Assembly: GCF_001590905.1 (NCBI RefSeq)
Contig: NZ_BCTT01000003.1
Span: forward strand, 372,001-436,000
DNA: 64,000 bases
Reading direction: 5' to 3'
From: Serratia grimesii NBRC 13537
GTDB lineage: Bacteria > Pseudomonadota > Gammaproteobacteria > Enterobacterales > Enterobacteriaceae
This document shows positions 35,504 to 43,247 of the stretch, one piece after another. A model generated the notes under the pieces. The model was not told where the DNA came from, did no database searches, and worked only from the letters and a program-made list of their open reading frames with translations. Made by a program: the position numbers and the translations under genes. Numbering within the stretch: the first letter of the stretch is position 1; each line of letters begins with the position of its first letter.

Positions 35504-35550
35504 ATTGCCTCCGTCATGCCACTTAACTGCGTATGTTCAGGAAGAAATAC

Positions 35551-35566
35551 AGCAAGATCTGGGCCA
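35551..35566 (-). promoter_or_regulatory. Sigma-54 promoter of nac
   Basis: On the minus strand: TGGCCCAGATCTTGCT. GG and GC are 12 bp apart, first G to first G, exactly as in the consensus TGGCACG-N4-TTGC. The start would be about 40 bp before the nac ATG. A loose NtrC-like site (TGCACCAACATAAGGCA, 35674-35690) lies about 110 bp upstream; its right arm is poor. Confidence 0.75.
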
Positions 35567-35854
35567 GACCGAAACAATAAGAGAGCATATGAACTAATCG
35601 ACGGAAAAATAAGAAAAAATGATGCTGTCGTCGATAAAATCGCCAGATGACGCGACGGGAAATAACAAAAGTGTGCACCAACATAAGGCATGGCAACGGT
35701 GGCAAATGGCCATCCCTGGATCACTGCGCAGCAGTGCATCAATAAAAGCGATAAAAAGCAGCAGGTTGAATAATCTTGCAGCAAACGAAACGGCAAGGTG
35801 TTTTCAGGCTTTACAAGCCAGAGCCACCTCGCTATTATTCGCCCCGTTCACACG
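35567..35854. other. Upstream region of nac and of the second tRNA-Asn
   Basis: About 290 bp without a gene. It must hold the NtrC enhancer for nac (leftward) and the tRNA promoter (rightward). I see no further clear element. Confidence 0.4.
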
Positions 35855-35856
35855 AT

Positions 35857-35932
35857 TCCTCTGTAGTTCAGTCGGTAGAACGGCGGACTGTTAATCCGTA
35901 TGTCACTGGTTCGAGTCCAGTCAGAGGAGCCA
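35857..35932 (+). tRNA. tRNA-Asn(GTT), second copy
   Basis: Identical over 76 nt, with encoded CCA, to the gene at 13722. It corresponds by position (next to nac) to asnW of E. coli. Confidence 0.97.
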
Positions 35933-35940
35933 TATTAGAG

Positions 35941-35973
35941 ACGCCCGCTTAAGGAAACTTAAGCGGGCGTTTT
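35941..35973 (+). terminator. Terminator of tRNA-Asn, second copy
   Basis: Same 13-bp stem, GAAA loop and T tract as at 13806. Confidence 0.92.
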
Positions 35974-36072
35974 GCTTTGCGTCAAATCCGATCGTCGGCG
36001 AAAAACGGTCGTCATTCGTCAGCAGGCTAAAAATTCGTTATTATCCGCTCCCACTCTCCATCCGGCAGCCTG

Positions 36073-36771
36073 ATGTCTACGATTATCGATACCTTTATTG
36101 CCCCACCGTGCCATGACGAGATAAAGACGCTCTATCAGGACGAGCATCTGGTGCTGATCAATAAACCCAGCGGGTTGCTTAGTCTTTCGGGGAAAAATCC
36201 GCAAAATCTGGATTCGGTACACCACCGATTAGTACAGATCTTCCCTGGCTGTACCTTGGTTCACCGCTTAGACTTCGGTACATCCGGGCTGATGGTAATT
36301 GCCCGCAATAAAGCGATCAATGCTGCCCTCTGCCAACAGTTCAGCCAACGTGCGGTGACCAAGGTATACAGCGCATTGCTCTGTGGGCATCTGGATGATA
36401 ACGAAGGGATAATAGACGCAGCGATAGCCAAAGACCCGGCGTTGTTCCCGCTAATGTCAATTTGCGCAATCCACGGTAAACCCGCTCGCTCCCGCTATCG
36501 GGTGGTTGAACGCTTTTACCATGAATTGGAAGACGGGACGTTACTGCCATTGACGCGAGTCCAACTCATCCCGGAAACCGGACGTACTCATCAGCTCCGC
36601 ATCCACTGTCAGCAGTTGGGCCACCCTATTTTAGGCTGTGATCTGTATGGCGGCCTGCTGGTGCCAGGCACCGAACAAACACCGCGACTGATGCTGCATG
36701 CCAGTGAGCTGCATTTTGTTCATCCCATCAGCGATGAGCTGATCAAGGCCCACAATGCCAGCCCGTTCTAA
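36073..36771 (+). CDS. RluA-family RNA pseudouridine synthase
   Basis: Enzyme of 232 residues converting uridine to pseudouridine in rRNA or tRNA. The catalytic motif HRLDFGTSGLMVIA holds the Asp nucleophile (about residue 67), preceded by VLINKPSGLLS and followed by ETGRTHQLRIHCQQLGHPILGCDLYG, all RluA hallmarks. No S4 domain is present, as in RluA and TruC-type members. Which uridine is modified cannot be told; length and layout are near RluA (219 residues in E. coli), but identity is moderate, so I give no symbol. It is a single gene after the tRNA-Asn. Confidence 0.88.
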   Translation: MSTIIDTFIAPPCHDEIKTLYQDEHLVLINKPSGLLSLSGKNPQNLDSVHHRLVQIFPGCTLVHRLDFGTSGLMVIARNKAINAALCQQFSQRAVTKVYSALLCGHLDDNEGIIDAAIAKDPALFPLMSICAIHGKPARSRYRVVERFYHELEDGTLLPLTRVQLIPETGRTHQLRIHCQQLGHPILGCDLYGGLLVPGTEQTPRLMLHASELHFVHPISDELIKAHNASPF

Positions 36772-37117
36772 ACGCGTTTCACTGGATTCCGCTGACGTCC
36801 GGTGATTATGCGGAGTATGTATCTCTGATGATGGTTGCCGTGCATATCCCAGCGCGCAACCCCCTTTGATTCCTGATGTGAAACTTGTCGGCCAGGGGCT
36901 TTTGTCACAATACCAGCCGCTACCCTACCCCAGATCATGAATATGACTCATGTCGTAATGAAATTAAGTCGCTTTCACTCCGCTAATGGCTCTGGCATAA
37001 AATATGCAATGTTAACTTATTGACAACATGAAGACTGATGAATCAGAAATCCAGTAACCGCTGGAAAATAAAGAAATAAATTCATTTTTCATGTCAGAAC
37101 CCAGGGTCAAGATTACG
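36772..37117. other. Intergenic region before mesX
   Basis: About 340 bp with falling GC content toward the right. TTTCAC (36973) and TAAAAT (36998) are 19 bp apart, and TTGACA is at 37020 without a good -10. I found no MetJ box, MetR site or SAM riboswitch that convinces. Confidence 0.4.
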
Positions 37118-38095
37118 ATGAATAAAGATTTTACCTTTACGATTAAGCGCAGTTCCTTCGATGAAAACTATAACCCTTCAGAAGGTACGCGTATTACAAC
37201 CAACTTTGCTAACTTGGCCCGAGGAAAGAATCGCCAGGAGAATTTACGCAATACTTTGGTGATGATTGATAATCGGTTCAATTCATTAGCCAATTGGGAT
37301 AACCCCAAGAGCAATCGCTATTCTGTCGAACTTGAAATCATTTCCGTTGAGATGAGTATTGAAGGCAATGGCAATACCTTCCCAGTGATTGAAATATTAA
37401 AAACAAATATTATTGATAAGAAAAACAACGAGCGCATTGAAGGTATTGTGGGGAATAATTTTTCTTCTTACGTACGAGATTATGACTTCAGCGTATTGCT
37501 GTTAGAACACAATAATAACCAACCCCAATTTAACATTCCAGATAACTTTGGGGATTTGCATGGGAACATATTTAAATATTTCGTTAACTCAAATGAGTAC
37601 AAAGAGAACTTTAAAAAATCACCTGTAATATGCTTAAGTGTCTCAAGTAAAGATACCTATTACCGGACGGGGAACCAACATCCTGTATTAGGCATTGAGT
37701 ATCAGCAGAATGATTCTTCCTTGACTGAAAAATATTTCAATAAAATGGGGTTACAGGTTCGTTATTTTATGCCTAAAAATAGCGTTGCGCCTTTGGCTTT
37801 TTATTTTTCTGGTGATTTACTTAGTGATTATACTGATATTGAGCTTATCAGTACGATCAGCACGATGGAGACTTTCCAGAAAATTTACCGACCTGAGATT
37901 TACAATAGTAACTCTGCCGCAGGACAATACTATCAACCCAGCCTGAATCATCAGGATCATTCATTAACAAAAATTGTTTATGACCGGGAAGAACGCAGCC
38001 AGTTAGCTATTGAGCAGGGGAAATTTACTGAAGAGCACTTCATCAAGCCATACAAGAATATTCTTGAACAATGGTCCGCTAACTACGCTCTTTGA
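37118..38095 (+). CDS. mesX: MesX (DUF1852), partner of folate-independent methionine synthase
   Basis: Protein of 325 residues of the DUF1852 family. The opening FTFTIKRSSFDENYNPSEGTRITTNFANLARGKNRQENLRNTL is the family hallmark. In Acinetobacter the homologue MesX is needed for activity of the core-MetE protein MesD with oxygen; its reaction is not known. ATG 37091 is also in frame, but family members begin near the FTFTIK strand, so 37118 is preferred. The gene is clearly richer in A/T than its neighbours, suggesting transfer. It lies 27 bp before mesD, forming one operon. Confidence 0.85.
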   Translation: MNKDFTFTIKRSSFDENYNPSEGTRITTNFANLARGKNRQENLRNTLVMIDNRFNSLANWDNPKSNRYSVELEIISVEMSIEGNGNTFPVIEILKTNIIDKKNNERIEGIVGNNFSSYVRDYDFSVLLLEHNNNQPQFNIPDNFGDLHGNIFKYFVNSNEYKENFKKSPVICLSVSSKDTYYRTGNQHPVLGIEYQQNDSSLTEKYFNKMGLQVRYFMPKNSVAPLAFYFSGDLLSDYTDIELISTISTMETFQKIYRPEIYNSNSAAGQYYQPSLNHQDHSLTKIVYDREERSQLAIEQGKFTEEHFIKPYKNILEQWSANYAL

Positions 38096-38122
38096 TTAAC
38101 CGAAAATAAAAGGTCATCTATT

Positions 38123-39154
38123 ATGAAAATATTACTTCCCACTTCAACTGCTGGCAGTTTGCCTAAACCTTCCTGGCTTGCACAACCAGAGACACTTTGG
38201 TCCCCTTGGAAATTGCAAAATGAAGAATTAATTGAGGGGAAACAAGATGCACTGCGTTTGTCCCTGGAAGACCAACTGCGGGCAGGCATTGACATTGTCA
38301 GTGATGGCGAGCAAACGCGCCAACACTTTGTCACTACGTTTATTGAGCACCTCAGCGGCGTTGACTTTGAGAAACGTCAGGTCGTTAAAATTCGTAATCG
38401 TTATGATGCGAGTGTACCGACCGTCGTGGGTGCTGTGGCGCGTCAAAAACCTGTTTTTGTCGAAGATGCCAAGTTTTTACGTCAGCTCACCAAGCAGCCT
38501 ATTAAATGGGCCCTGCCAGGGCCTATGACGATGATCGATACGCTCTATGATAGTCACTATAAGAGCCGCGAAAAGCTTGCGTGGGAGTTTGCAAAAATTC
38601 TCAATCAAGAGGCAAAAGAATTAGAAGCTGCTGGCGTCGATATTATTCAGTTCGATGAGCCTGCCTTTAACGTATTTTTTGATGAGGTGAACGATTGGGG
38701 GATCGCCGCGTTAGAAAAAGCCATTGAAGGACTTAAATGTGAAACGGCTGTGCATATCTGCTATGGATATGGCATCAAGGCCAATACCGATTGGAAAAAG
38801 ACGTTGGGGTCAGAGTGGCGACAATATGAAGAAGCTTTCCCAAAACTGCAAACATCTAATATCGATATAATCTCACTGGAATGCCATAACTCGCATGTCC
38901 CAATGGATCTGCTTGAACTGATTCGCGGTAAAAAAGTAATGGTTGGGGCCATTGATGTGGCAACCAACACCATAGAGACACCAGAAGAAGTCGCCAATAC
39001 ATTACGTAAAGCACTTCAGTTTGTAGATGCCGATAAACTCTATCCTTCTACCAACTGTGGCATGGCTCCCTTGTCTCGTCAGGTTGCCACAGGCAAACTC
39101 AATGCCTTAAGCGCGGGCGCAGAGATCATCCGCAGAGAACTCTCAACGAAATAA
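38123..39154 (+). CDS. mesD: Core-MetE methionine synthase MesD
   Basis: Protein of 343 residues equal to the C-terminal catalytic half of cobalamin-independent methionine synthase MetE, without the N-terminal folate-binding half. The zinc ligands of MetE are all in place: His211 and Cys213 (VHICYG), Glu253 (SLECHNSH) and Cys312 (STNCGM); homocysteine-side motifs such as SDGEQTR and FDEPAF are also visible. Proteins of this kind beside DUF1852 belong to the MesD family, which makes methionine without methyl-tetrahydrofolate and needs oxygen. It follows mesX by 27 bp. Confidence 0.88.
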   Translation: MKILLPTSTAGSLPKPSWLAQPETLWSPWKLQNEELIEGKQDALRLSLEDQLRAGIDIVSDGEQTRQHFVTTFIEHLSGVDFEKRQVVKIRNRYDASVPTVVGAVARQKPVFVEDAKFLRQLTKQPIKWALPGPMTMIDTLYDSHYKSREKLAWEFAKILNQEAKELEAAGVDIIQFDEPAFNVFFDEVNDWGIAALEKAIEGLKCETAVHICYGYGIKANTDWKKTLGSEWRQYEEAFPKLQTSNIDIISLECHNSHVPMDLLELIRGKKVMVGAIDVATNTIETPEEVANTLRKALQFVDADKLYPSTNCGMAPLSRQVATGKLNALSAGAEIIRRELSTK

Positions 39155-39487
39155 CATCGCTAAATATTCGGTCTATCTAAAGGAAATCCCCAGGGTGTTA
39201 GGCGTACAGCACAACCTGACTAATGTGGAACGATAAAGTGCGAAGTTGTTTAGTGCGTTTGTATTTTGAATAATGTCTACTTTGCCACTGAGCAGTCCAG
39301 ATGACATCGGGCTGCTTAGAGCAAACAGCAGAAGTTCACGATTTCTTATATGGTCGAATAAAGGGTGTGCTCCTCTAGAACGCCGAAACTCTACCGTTTT
39401 AATAAAGTTATAGACTAATTAACACACCGGAAAGCCATCAAAAATGCGAATGACTTCATCTTTGATGGTTTCTGAATCCGTTGTTAC
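39155..39487. other. Intergenic region between mesD and the efflux operon
   Basis: 333 bp, AT-rich, no supported gene. CCATCAAA (about 39433) and TTTGATGG (about 39460) form a stem with a long loop, possibly ending the leftward efflux operon. No transposase remnant seen. Confidence 0.4.
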
Positions 39488-40984
39488 TCAGCGCGGATAA
39501 TTACCGACAGCACGATTCACTGCCGCCCATGCCGTCATGACATCTCGTTGGCTCATGGCCAGCGCCTGCCTTGCCTGGATATTGCTGCGCTGTGCATCCA
39601 ACACATCGATAAAATTGCTAAGTCCGCCATCGTAACGTGCCTGGATTAGCTTCAGTGCCTGTCCGGCACTGTCCGCGCGAATCTGCTGCTCGTTTAATTT
39701 TTGCTGCGCCGCTGCATAACGACTTAAAGCATCATCAATTTCCTGCCACGCCTTCAGAACTGTTTTGTGGTAATCGACTGCAGCCTGCTGTTGAACGGTT
39801 TCCCGCAAAACCACCGTCGCTTTTCGACGTCCTCGGTCAAACAAGGGCAGATTCAGGCTCGGTCCTACTGACCAGCTGCGGCTGCCCCACTCAGTAAAGT
39901 TATCTGCACTGTAGGTATCCATACCAATTCGTGCGCCCAATGTAATACTCGGGTAAAGTTCGGCTTCCGCTACACCAATTCTCGCCGTTGCCGCATGAAG
40001 ACGGGCTTCTGCAGCCCGGATGTCAGGTCGGTTGAGTGCCACTTCGGACGGAATACCCATGTGCAATGGTGGCAAATTGCCCGGTTTTAAGCTGTCCGCG
40101 TGATATTGCAGCTGCTGCTGCAGCGCACCAGGCCGTTCGTCCAACAGCAAGAGGAGCTGGTTCATTGCCACACCTTCCTGTGCCTGAAGGTCGATCAGGT
40201 TCGCTCGGGTGGCAGCCAGTTCACTGCGCTGCCTTTCCTGACTGGTCTCATCCAGCTCTCCACCCTCTGTTCGTGCCTGAATCAGAGAAAGGCGTTCATC
40301 CAGCGCTTTTTCATCCTGTTTGGCGAGCATGATTTGCTGCTGAATGCCACGCAAGTTGTAATAGTTATTCACCACATCACCGACAATACTCAGCCTTGCC
40401 AGCTCCAGCATCGCTTTCTGGGATTGAACATCCGCGTCAGAAGCTTCTATTGCGCGGCGTACATGCCCCCACAGATCGACTTCCCATGAGAAATCCAGCC
40501 CACCTTGATACCAGTTCGACGGCGCAGCCATCAGCTGTATGAGTTCATCTGGGTTGGGCAGCGCTTCTTTCAGAGCTCGCGTTGAAGGGCTGTTCTCGCT
40601 TTGCTGGATCCGGGTGACACTGCCAGTGGCGTTCACCGTTGGAGTTTGCTGCGAAGCGGTTATCTGCTGCTGTGCACGGGCGCTAGCAAATCGCAACGTT
40701 GCGGTGCGAATATCCGGGCTCGCCGATAAGGCTTTGGTAACCAGTGCATCAAGTACAGGATCGTTATAGCGTTTCCACCACTGGTTATCTGAAACGGCGT
40801 TCCCTCCTGGTAGCGTATGCAACGCGGCATCACCGCTGCGCCAGGTTGTCCAGTCTGTTGGTGCATCTGCCTTTGGCTTTTGGAAATCCGGACCAACTGT
40901 ACAACCACTGATGAGAGTCAGTGCAGTCATCGCCGCCAGCGCGGATAATGCATGACGATTGAAAAGTGAAAAACGGTTATTCAT
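39488..40984 (-). CDS. Outer-membrane efflux lipoprotein (NodT/OprM type)
   Basis: Outer-membrane channel protein of 498 residues with a lipoprotein signal (LTLISGC, Cys28) and the opening GPDFQKPKADAPTDW typical of OprM/NodT factors. Two OEP repeats follow, with ARLRASARAQQ-like helices (ATLRFASARAQQQITASQQTPTVNATGS) and the second-repeat mark NRPDIRAAEARLHAATARIGVAEAELYPSITL. It forms the exit duct of a tripartite pump. It is the last gene of the operon, 14 bp after the second permease gene, so it serves the ABC pump. E. coli ybhGFSR has no such gene. Confidence 0.92.
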   Translation of the reverse strand: MNNRFSLFNRHALSALAAMTALTLISGCTVGPDFQKPKADAPTDWTTWRSGDAALHTLPGGNAVSDNQWWKRYNDPVLDALVTKALSASPDIRTATLRFASARAQQQITASQQTPTVNATGSVTRIQQSENSPSTRALKEALPNPDELIQLMAAPSNWYQGGLDFSWEVDLWGHVRRAIEASDADVQSQKAMLELARLSIVGDVVNNYYNLRGIQQQIMLAKQDEKALDERLSLIQARTEGGELDETSQERQRSELAATRANLIDLQAQEGVAMNQLLLLLDERPGALQQQLQYHADSLKPGNLPPLHMGIPSEVALNRPDIRAAEARLHAATARIGVAEAELYPSITLGARIGMDTYSADNFTEWGSRSWSVGPSLNLPLFDRGRRKATVVLRETVQQQAAVDYHKTVLKAWQEIDDALSRYAAAQQKLNEQQIRADSAGQALKLIQARYDGGLSNFIDVLDAQRSNIQARQALAMSQRDVMTAWAAVNRAVGNYPR

Positions 40985-40997
40985 CTGGATCTCTGCA

Positions 40998-42116
40998 TCA
41001 GTAGAGTCGGTTACGAAACAGCCACGCGGCCAACGGCATGGTGATAACTGCCATGGCTATCATGGGAATAAAATCAAAAGCGACGTCGCTAAACCCAGCG
41101 CCTTCGAGATAGACCCGCCGCACAAGATCAATGGCAAAACGCAGTGGATTAGCATAGGTCAGGGTATCAAGCACCGCAGGCATGGTTTGCACAGGAGTTA
41201 GCAATCCGGAAAGCAACATGAGCGGCATGATGAGTAAGAAGGTGTACAACATGGCCTGTTGCATGTTGATGGAAACCGCTGAAATCGACAGCCCCAGACC
41301 GACAGCTGCAATATTGAAACTGAGCAGCCCGAAATAGAGAAGAAACAGCGACCCGTTCATTGGGATCTGGAACCAGAATAATATGACCAAGAGGATGATT
41401 GTCGATTGCACCAACCCAACCAACACCGGTGGGATGGCTTTGCCAATTAGCAACTGCATGGGCGTAAAGGGTGTGACCAGAAGTTGGTCAAAGGTCCCCT
41501 GCTCCCGTTCTCTGGCGACCGAAAGAGCCGACAACAACAACGTCTGCATCATACTGATTGCCGCAATCAGCGTGGGCATCAATCCCCATCGAGACTCAAG
41601 ATTCGGATTATACCAGGCGCGGACCTCAACATTTATCGGTGAAAGGTTGCCTGTCCTGCGCTGGTTAAAGTCGTTGACCACCGCGCTGATATAACCTGCT
41701 GCCGCACCTGCGGTAGAGGAATTACGGCCATCGAGGATCACCTGCAATGGTGACGTCAGTCCCTGGTTAAGCTTATTTTCAAAATCAGGTGGGAATGTCA
41801 GTACCATCAAGGCTTTCCCGTCCATTACCACCTGCTGAATTTGCGAGGCTGACGTCAGCGTGGCGGTTCGGTTAAATACGCCAGTCCCGTCCAAGTGCGA
41901 AATAATTTGTGTTGAAGCCTGACCCCGGCTTTGATCCAGTACAGCATAGTCAACGTGGTTAACATCATAGGTTGCCGCGTAGCCAAACAGTAACGCCTGC
42001 ATAAAAACGGGAGCAATCAGGATCACTCTGTTGGCGGGTTCTTTGACAATGGTCAGGATTTCTTTTCTTATCAGAAAGCTGATGTGCCGCAGCCATTGTT
42101 GGAATTCAGATATCAT
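40998..42116 (-). CDS. ABC-2 type efflux permease (YbhR-like)
   Basis: Inner-membrane protein of 372 residues: one N-terminal helix, a long periplasmic domain (about 45-170) and five C-terminal helices (about 175-370). REREQGTFDQLLVTPFTPMQLLIGKAIPP is the family hallmark of ABC-2 exporters. It pairs with the permease encoded 3 bp upstream to form the channel of a drug exporter. Order and length match ybhR (368 residues in E. coli). Confidence 0.9.
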   Translation of the reverse strand: MISEFQQWLRHISFLIRKEILTIVKEPANRVILIAPVFMQALLFGYAATYDVNHVDYAVLDQSRGQASTQIISHLDGTGVFNRTATLTSASQIQQVVMDGKALMVLTFPPDFENKLNQGLTSPLQVILDGRNSSTAGAAAGYISAVVNDFNQRRTGNLSPINVEVRAWYNPNLESRWGLMPTLIAAISMMQTLLLSALSVAREREQGTFDQLLVTPFTPMQLLIGKAIPPVLVGLVQSTIILLVILFWFQIPMNGSLFLLYFGLLSFNIAAVGLGLSISAVSINMQQAMLYTFLLIMPLMLLSGLLTPVQTMPAVLDTLTYANPLRFAIDLVRRVYLEGAGFSDVAFDFIPMIAMAVITMPLAAWLFRNRLY

Positions 42117-42119
42117 GCG

Positions 42120-43247
42120 CTACCTCAGCCGTTTGCGAAGGGAAAGTCGTGAGGCATTAATCAGGATAACCGCATAGAGCAGCAGGATGCCGCATTGGCG
42201 GAAAAACATCGGCCAGTCATCACCACCCAGAAACAGCGTCTTGATAAGTGACATGAAATGGGTTGCGGGTAAAATCTGACTGACAACCTGAACGACTATC
42301 GGTAAGTTACGGATATCAAAAACAAAACCAGATAGCATCATCGCAGGCATAAAACTCGCAATCAGTGCAATCTGGCTGGCCAAAAACTGGCTTGGCGCAA
42401 AGCCTGATATGGTCAACCCCATCCCCAGCGAGACCAACAAATACAGTAGTGAAGACGTAATGATGGCGAAGAGAGAGCCTCTGATTGGGATCGCAAACAG
42501 GTAATGCGCAGCAAGCAGGCAGATAACGAGATCGACAGTGCCAATCACCATATAAGGTGCAAGTTTGGCCAACACCAGTTCCAGTGGGCGAACGGGTGTA
42601 ACAAACAAGGCTTCAAGTGTTCCCCGCTCACGCTCACGGGCAATCAGCAGTCCGGTAAGAAATGCCCCAATCAGCGTCAAGATGAGGACGAGGATCCCCG
42701 GCACAATAAACCAGGTACTGATCCCGGCTTCGTTGAACCACATGCGTTGTTCAATGGATACCGTGCCTGTCGTTGACGCGAGATTTTGTCTGTCAGACTC
42801 AATCGCCGTCTGCGTACCCAATGCACCGATGATATAGCTCTGTGCCGCAGAGGCAACGCTGGTGACAGCCCCGTTGAGCAATACCTGCAATGTGCCATTT
42901 CCCGACGCCGTGCTTTCGGCATAGTCTGAAGGAATCCGAACAATGGCATCAATCTCATCTTTCTGAAGTGCTGCCTGCGCAGCAACGAGGCTCGGGTACT
43001 CCTGCACGGAGAGATAACGACTACCCTGTAATGCGGTAAGGACCTGATGGCTCTGAGTGGTATGCTGCTCCTGCACCACCGCGACACGCGCCGTGCTCAG
43101 ATCAAAAGAGACGCCGTAACCAAACAGCAAGATCAGCACGATGGGCAGTAGAAACCCGACCGCAAGGTTGCTTTTATCGCGTATCAACTGGCGGGTTTCT
43201 TTGCGGGTCAGCGAGATCAGACGACGAAGGAACGTTGAATCATTCAT
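42120..43247 (-). CDS. ABC-2 type efflux permease (YbhS-like)
   Basis: Inner-membrane protein of 375 residues with the same layout as its neighbour: N-terminal helix (LAVGFLLPIVLILLFGYGVSFD), a periplasmic domain and C-terminal helices with RERERGTLEALFVTPVRPLELVLAKLAPY. ATG 43247 is chosen; it overlaps the end of the ATPase gene by 8 bp, showing coupling. The frame runs farther upstream inside the ATPase gene, which is not likely to be used. It matches ybhS in order and length. Confidence 0.9.
   Translation of the reverse strand: MNDSTFLRRLISLTRKETRQLIRDKSNLAVGFLLPIVLILLFGYGVSFDLSTARVAVVQEQHTTQSHQVLTALQGSRYLSVQEYPSLVAAQAALQKDEIDAIVRIPSDYAESTASGNGTLQVLLNGAVTSVASAAQSYIIGALGTQTAIESDRQNLASTTGTVSIEQRMWFNEAGISTWFIVPGILVLILTLIGAFLTGLLIARERERGTLEALFVTPVRPLELVLAKLAPYMVIGTVDLVICLLAAHYLFAIPIRGSLFAIITSSLLYLLVSLGMGLTISGFAPSQFLASQIALIASFMPAMMLSGFVFDIRNLPIVVQVVSQILPATHFMSLIKTLFLGGDDWPMFFRQCGILLLYAVILINASRLSLRKRLR

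Larger units (their letters stand above)
35855..35976 (+). repeat. 122-bp direct repeat, right copy (tRNA-Asn plus terminator)
   Basis: Identical to 13720-13841. Together the copies flank 22 kb that includes the AfuABC-like, thiamine, opgB, amn and nac genes. Confidence 0.93.

Noticed and set aside
13722..36000. Genomic island inserted in tRNA-Asn
   Set aside because: No integrase or phage gene is found next to either tRNA, and most of the 22 kb is ordinary core genes (opgB, amn, nac).
36772..37117. MetJ boxes or SAM riboswitch before mesX
   Set aside because: Only AGAC fragments are seen, no tandem AGACGTCT copies and no SAM aptamer pattern.
39155..39487. Insertion-sequence remnant
   Set aside because: The AT-rich gap has no transposase-like frame and no clear terminal repeats.
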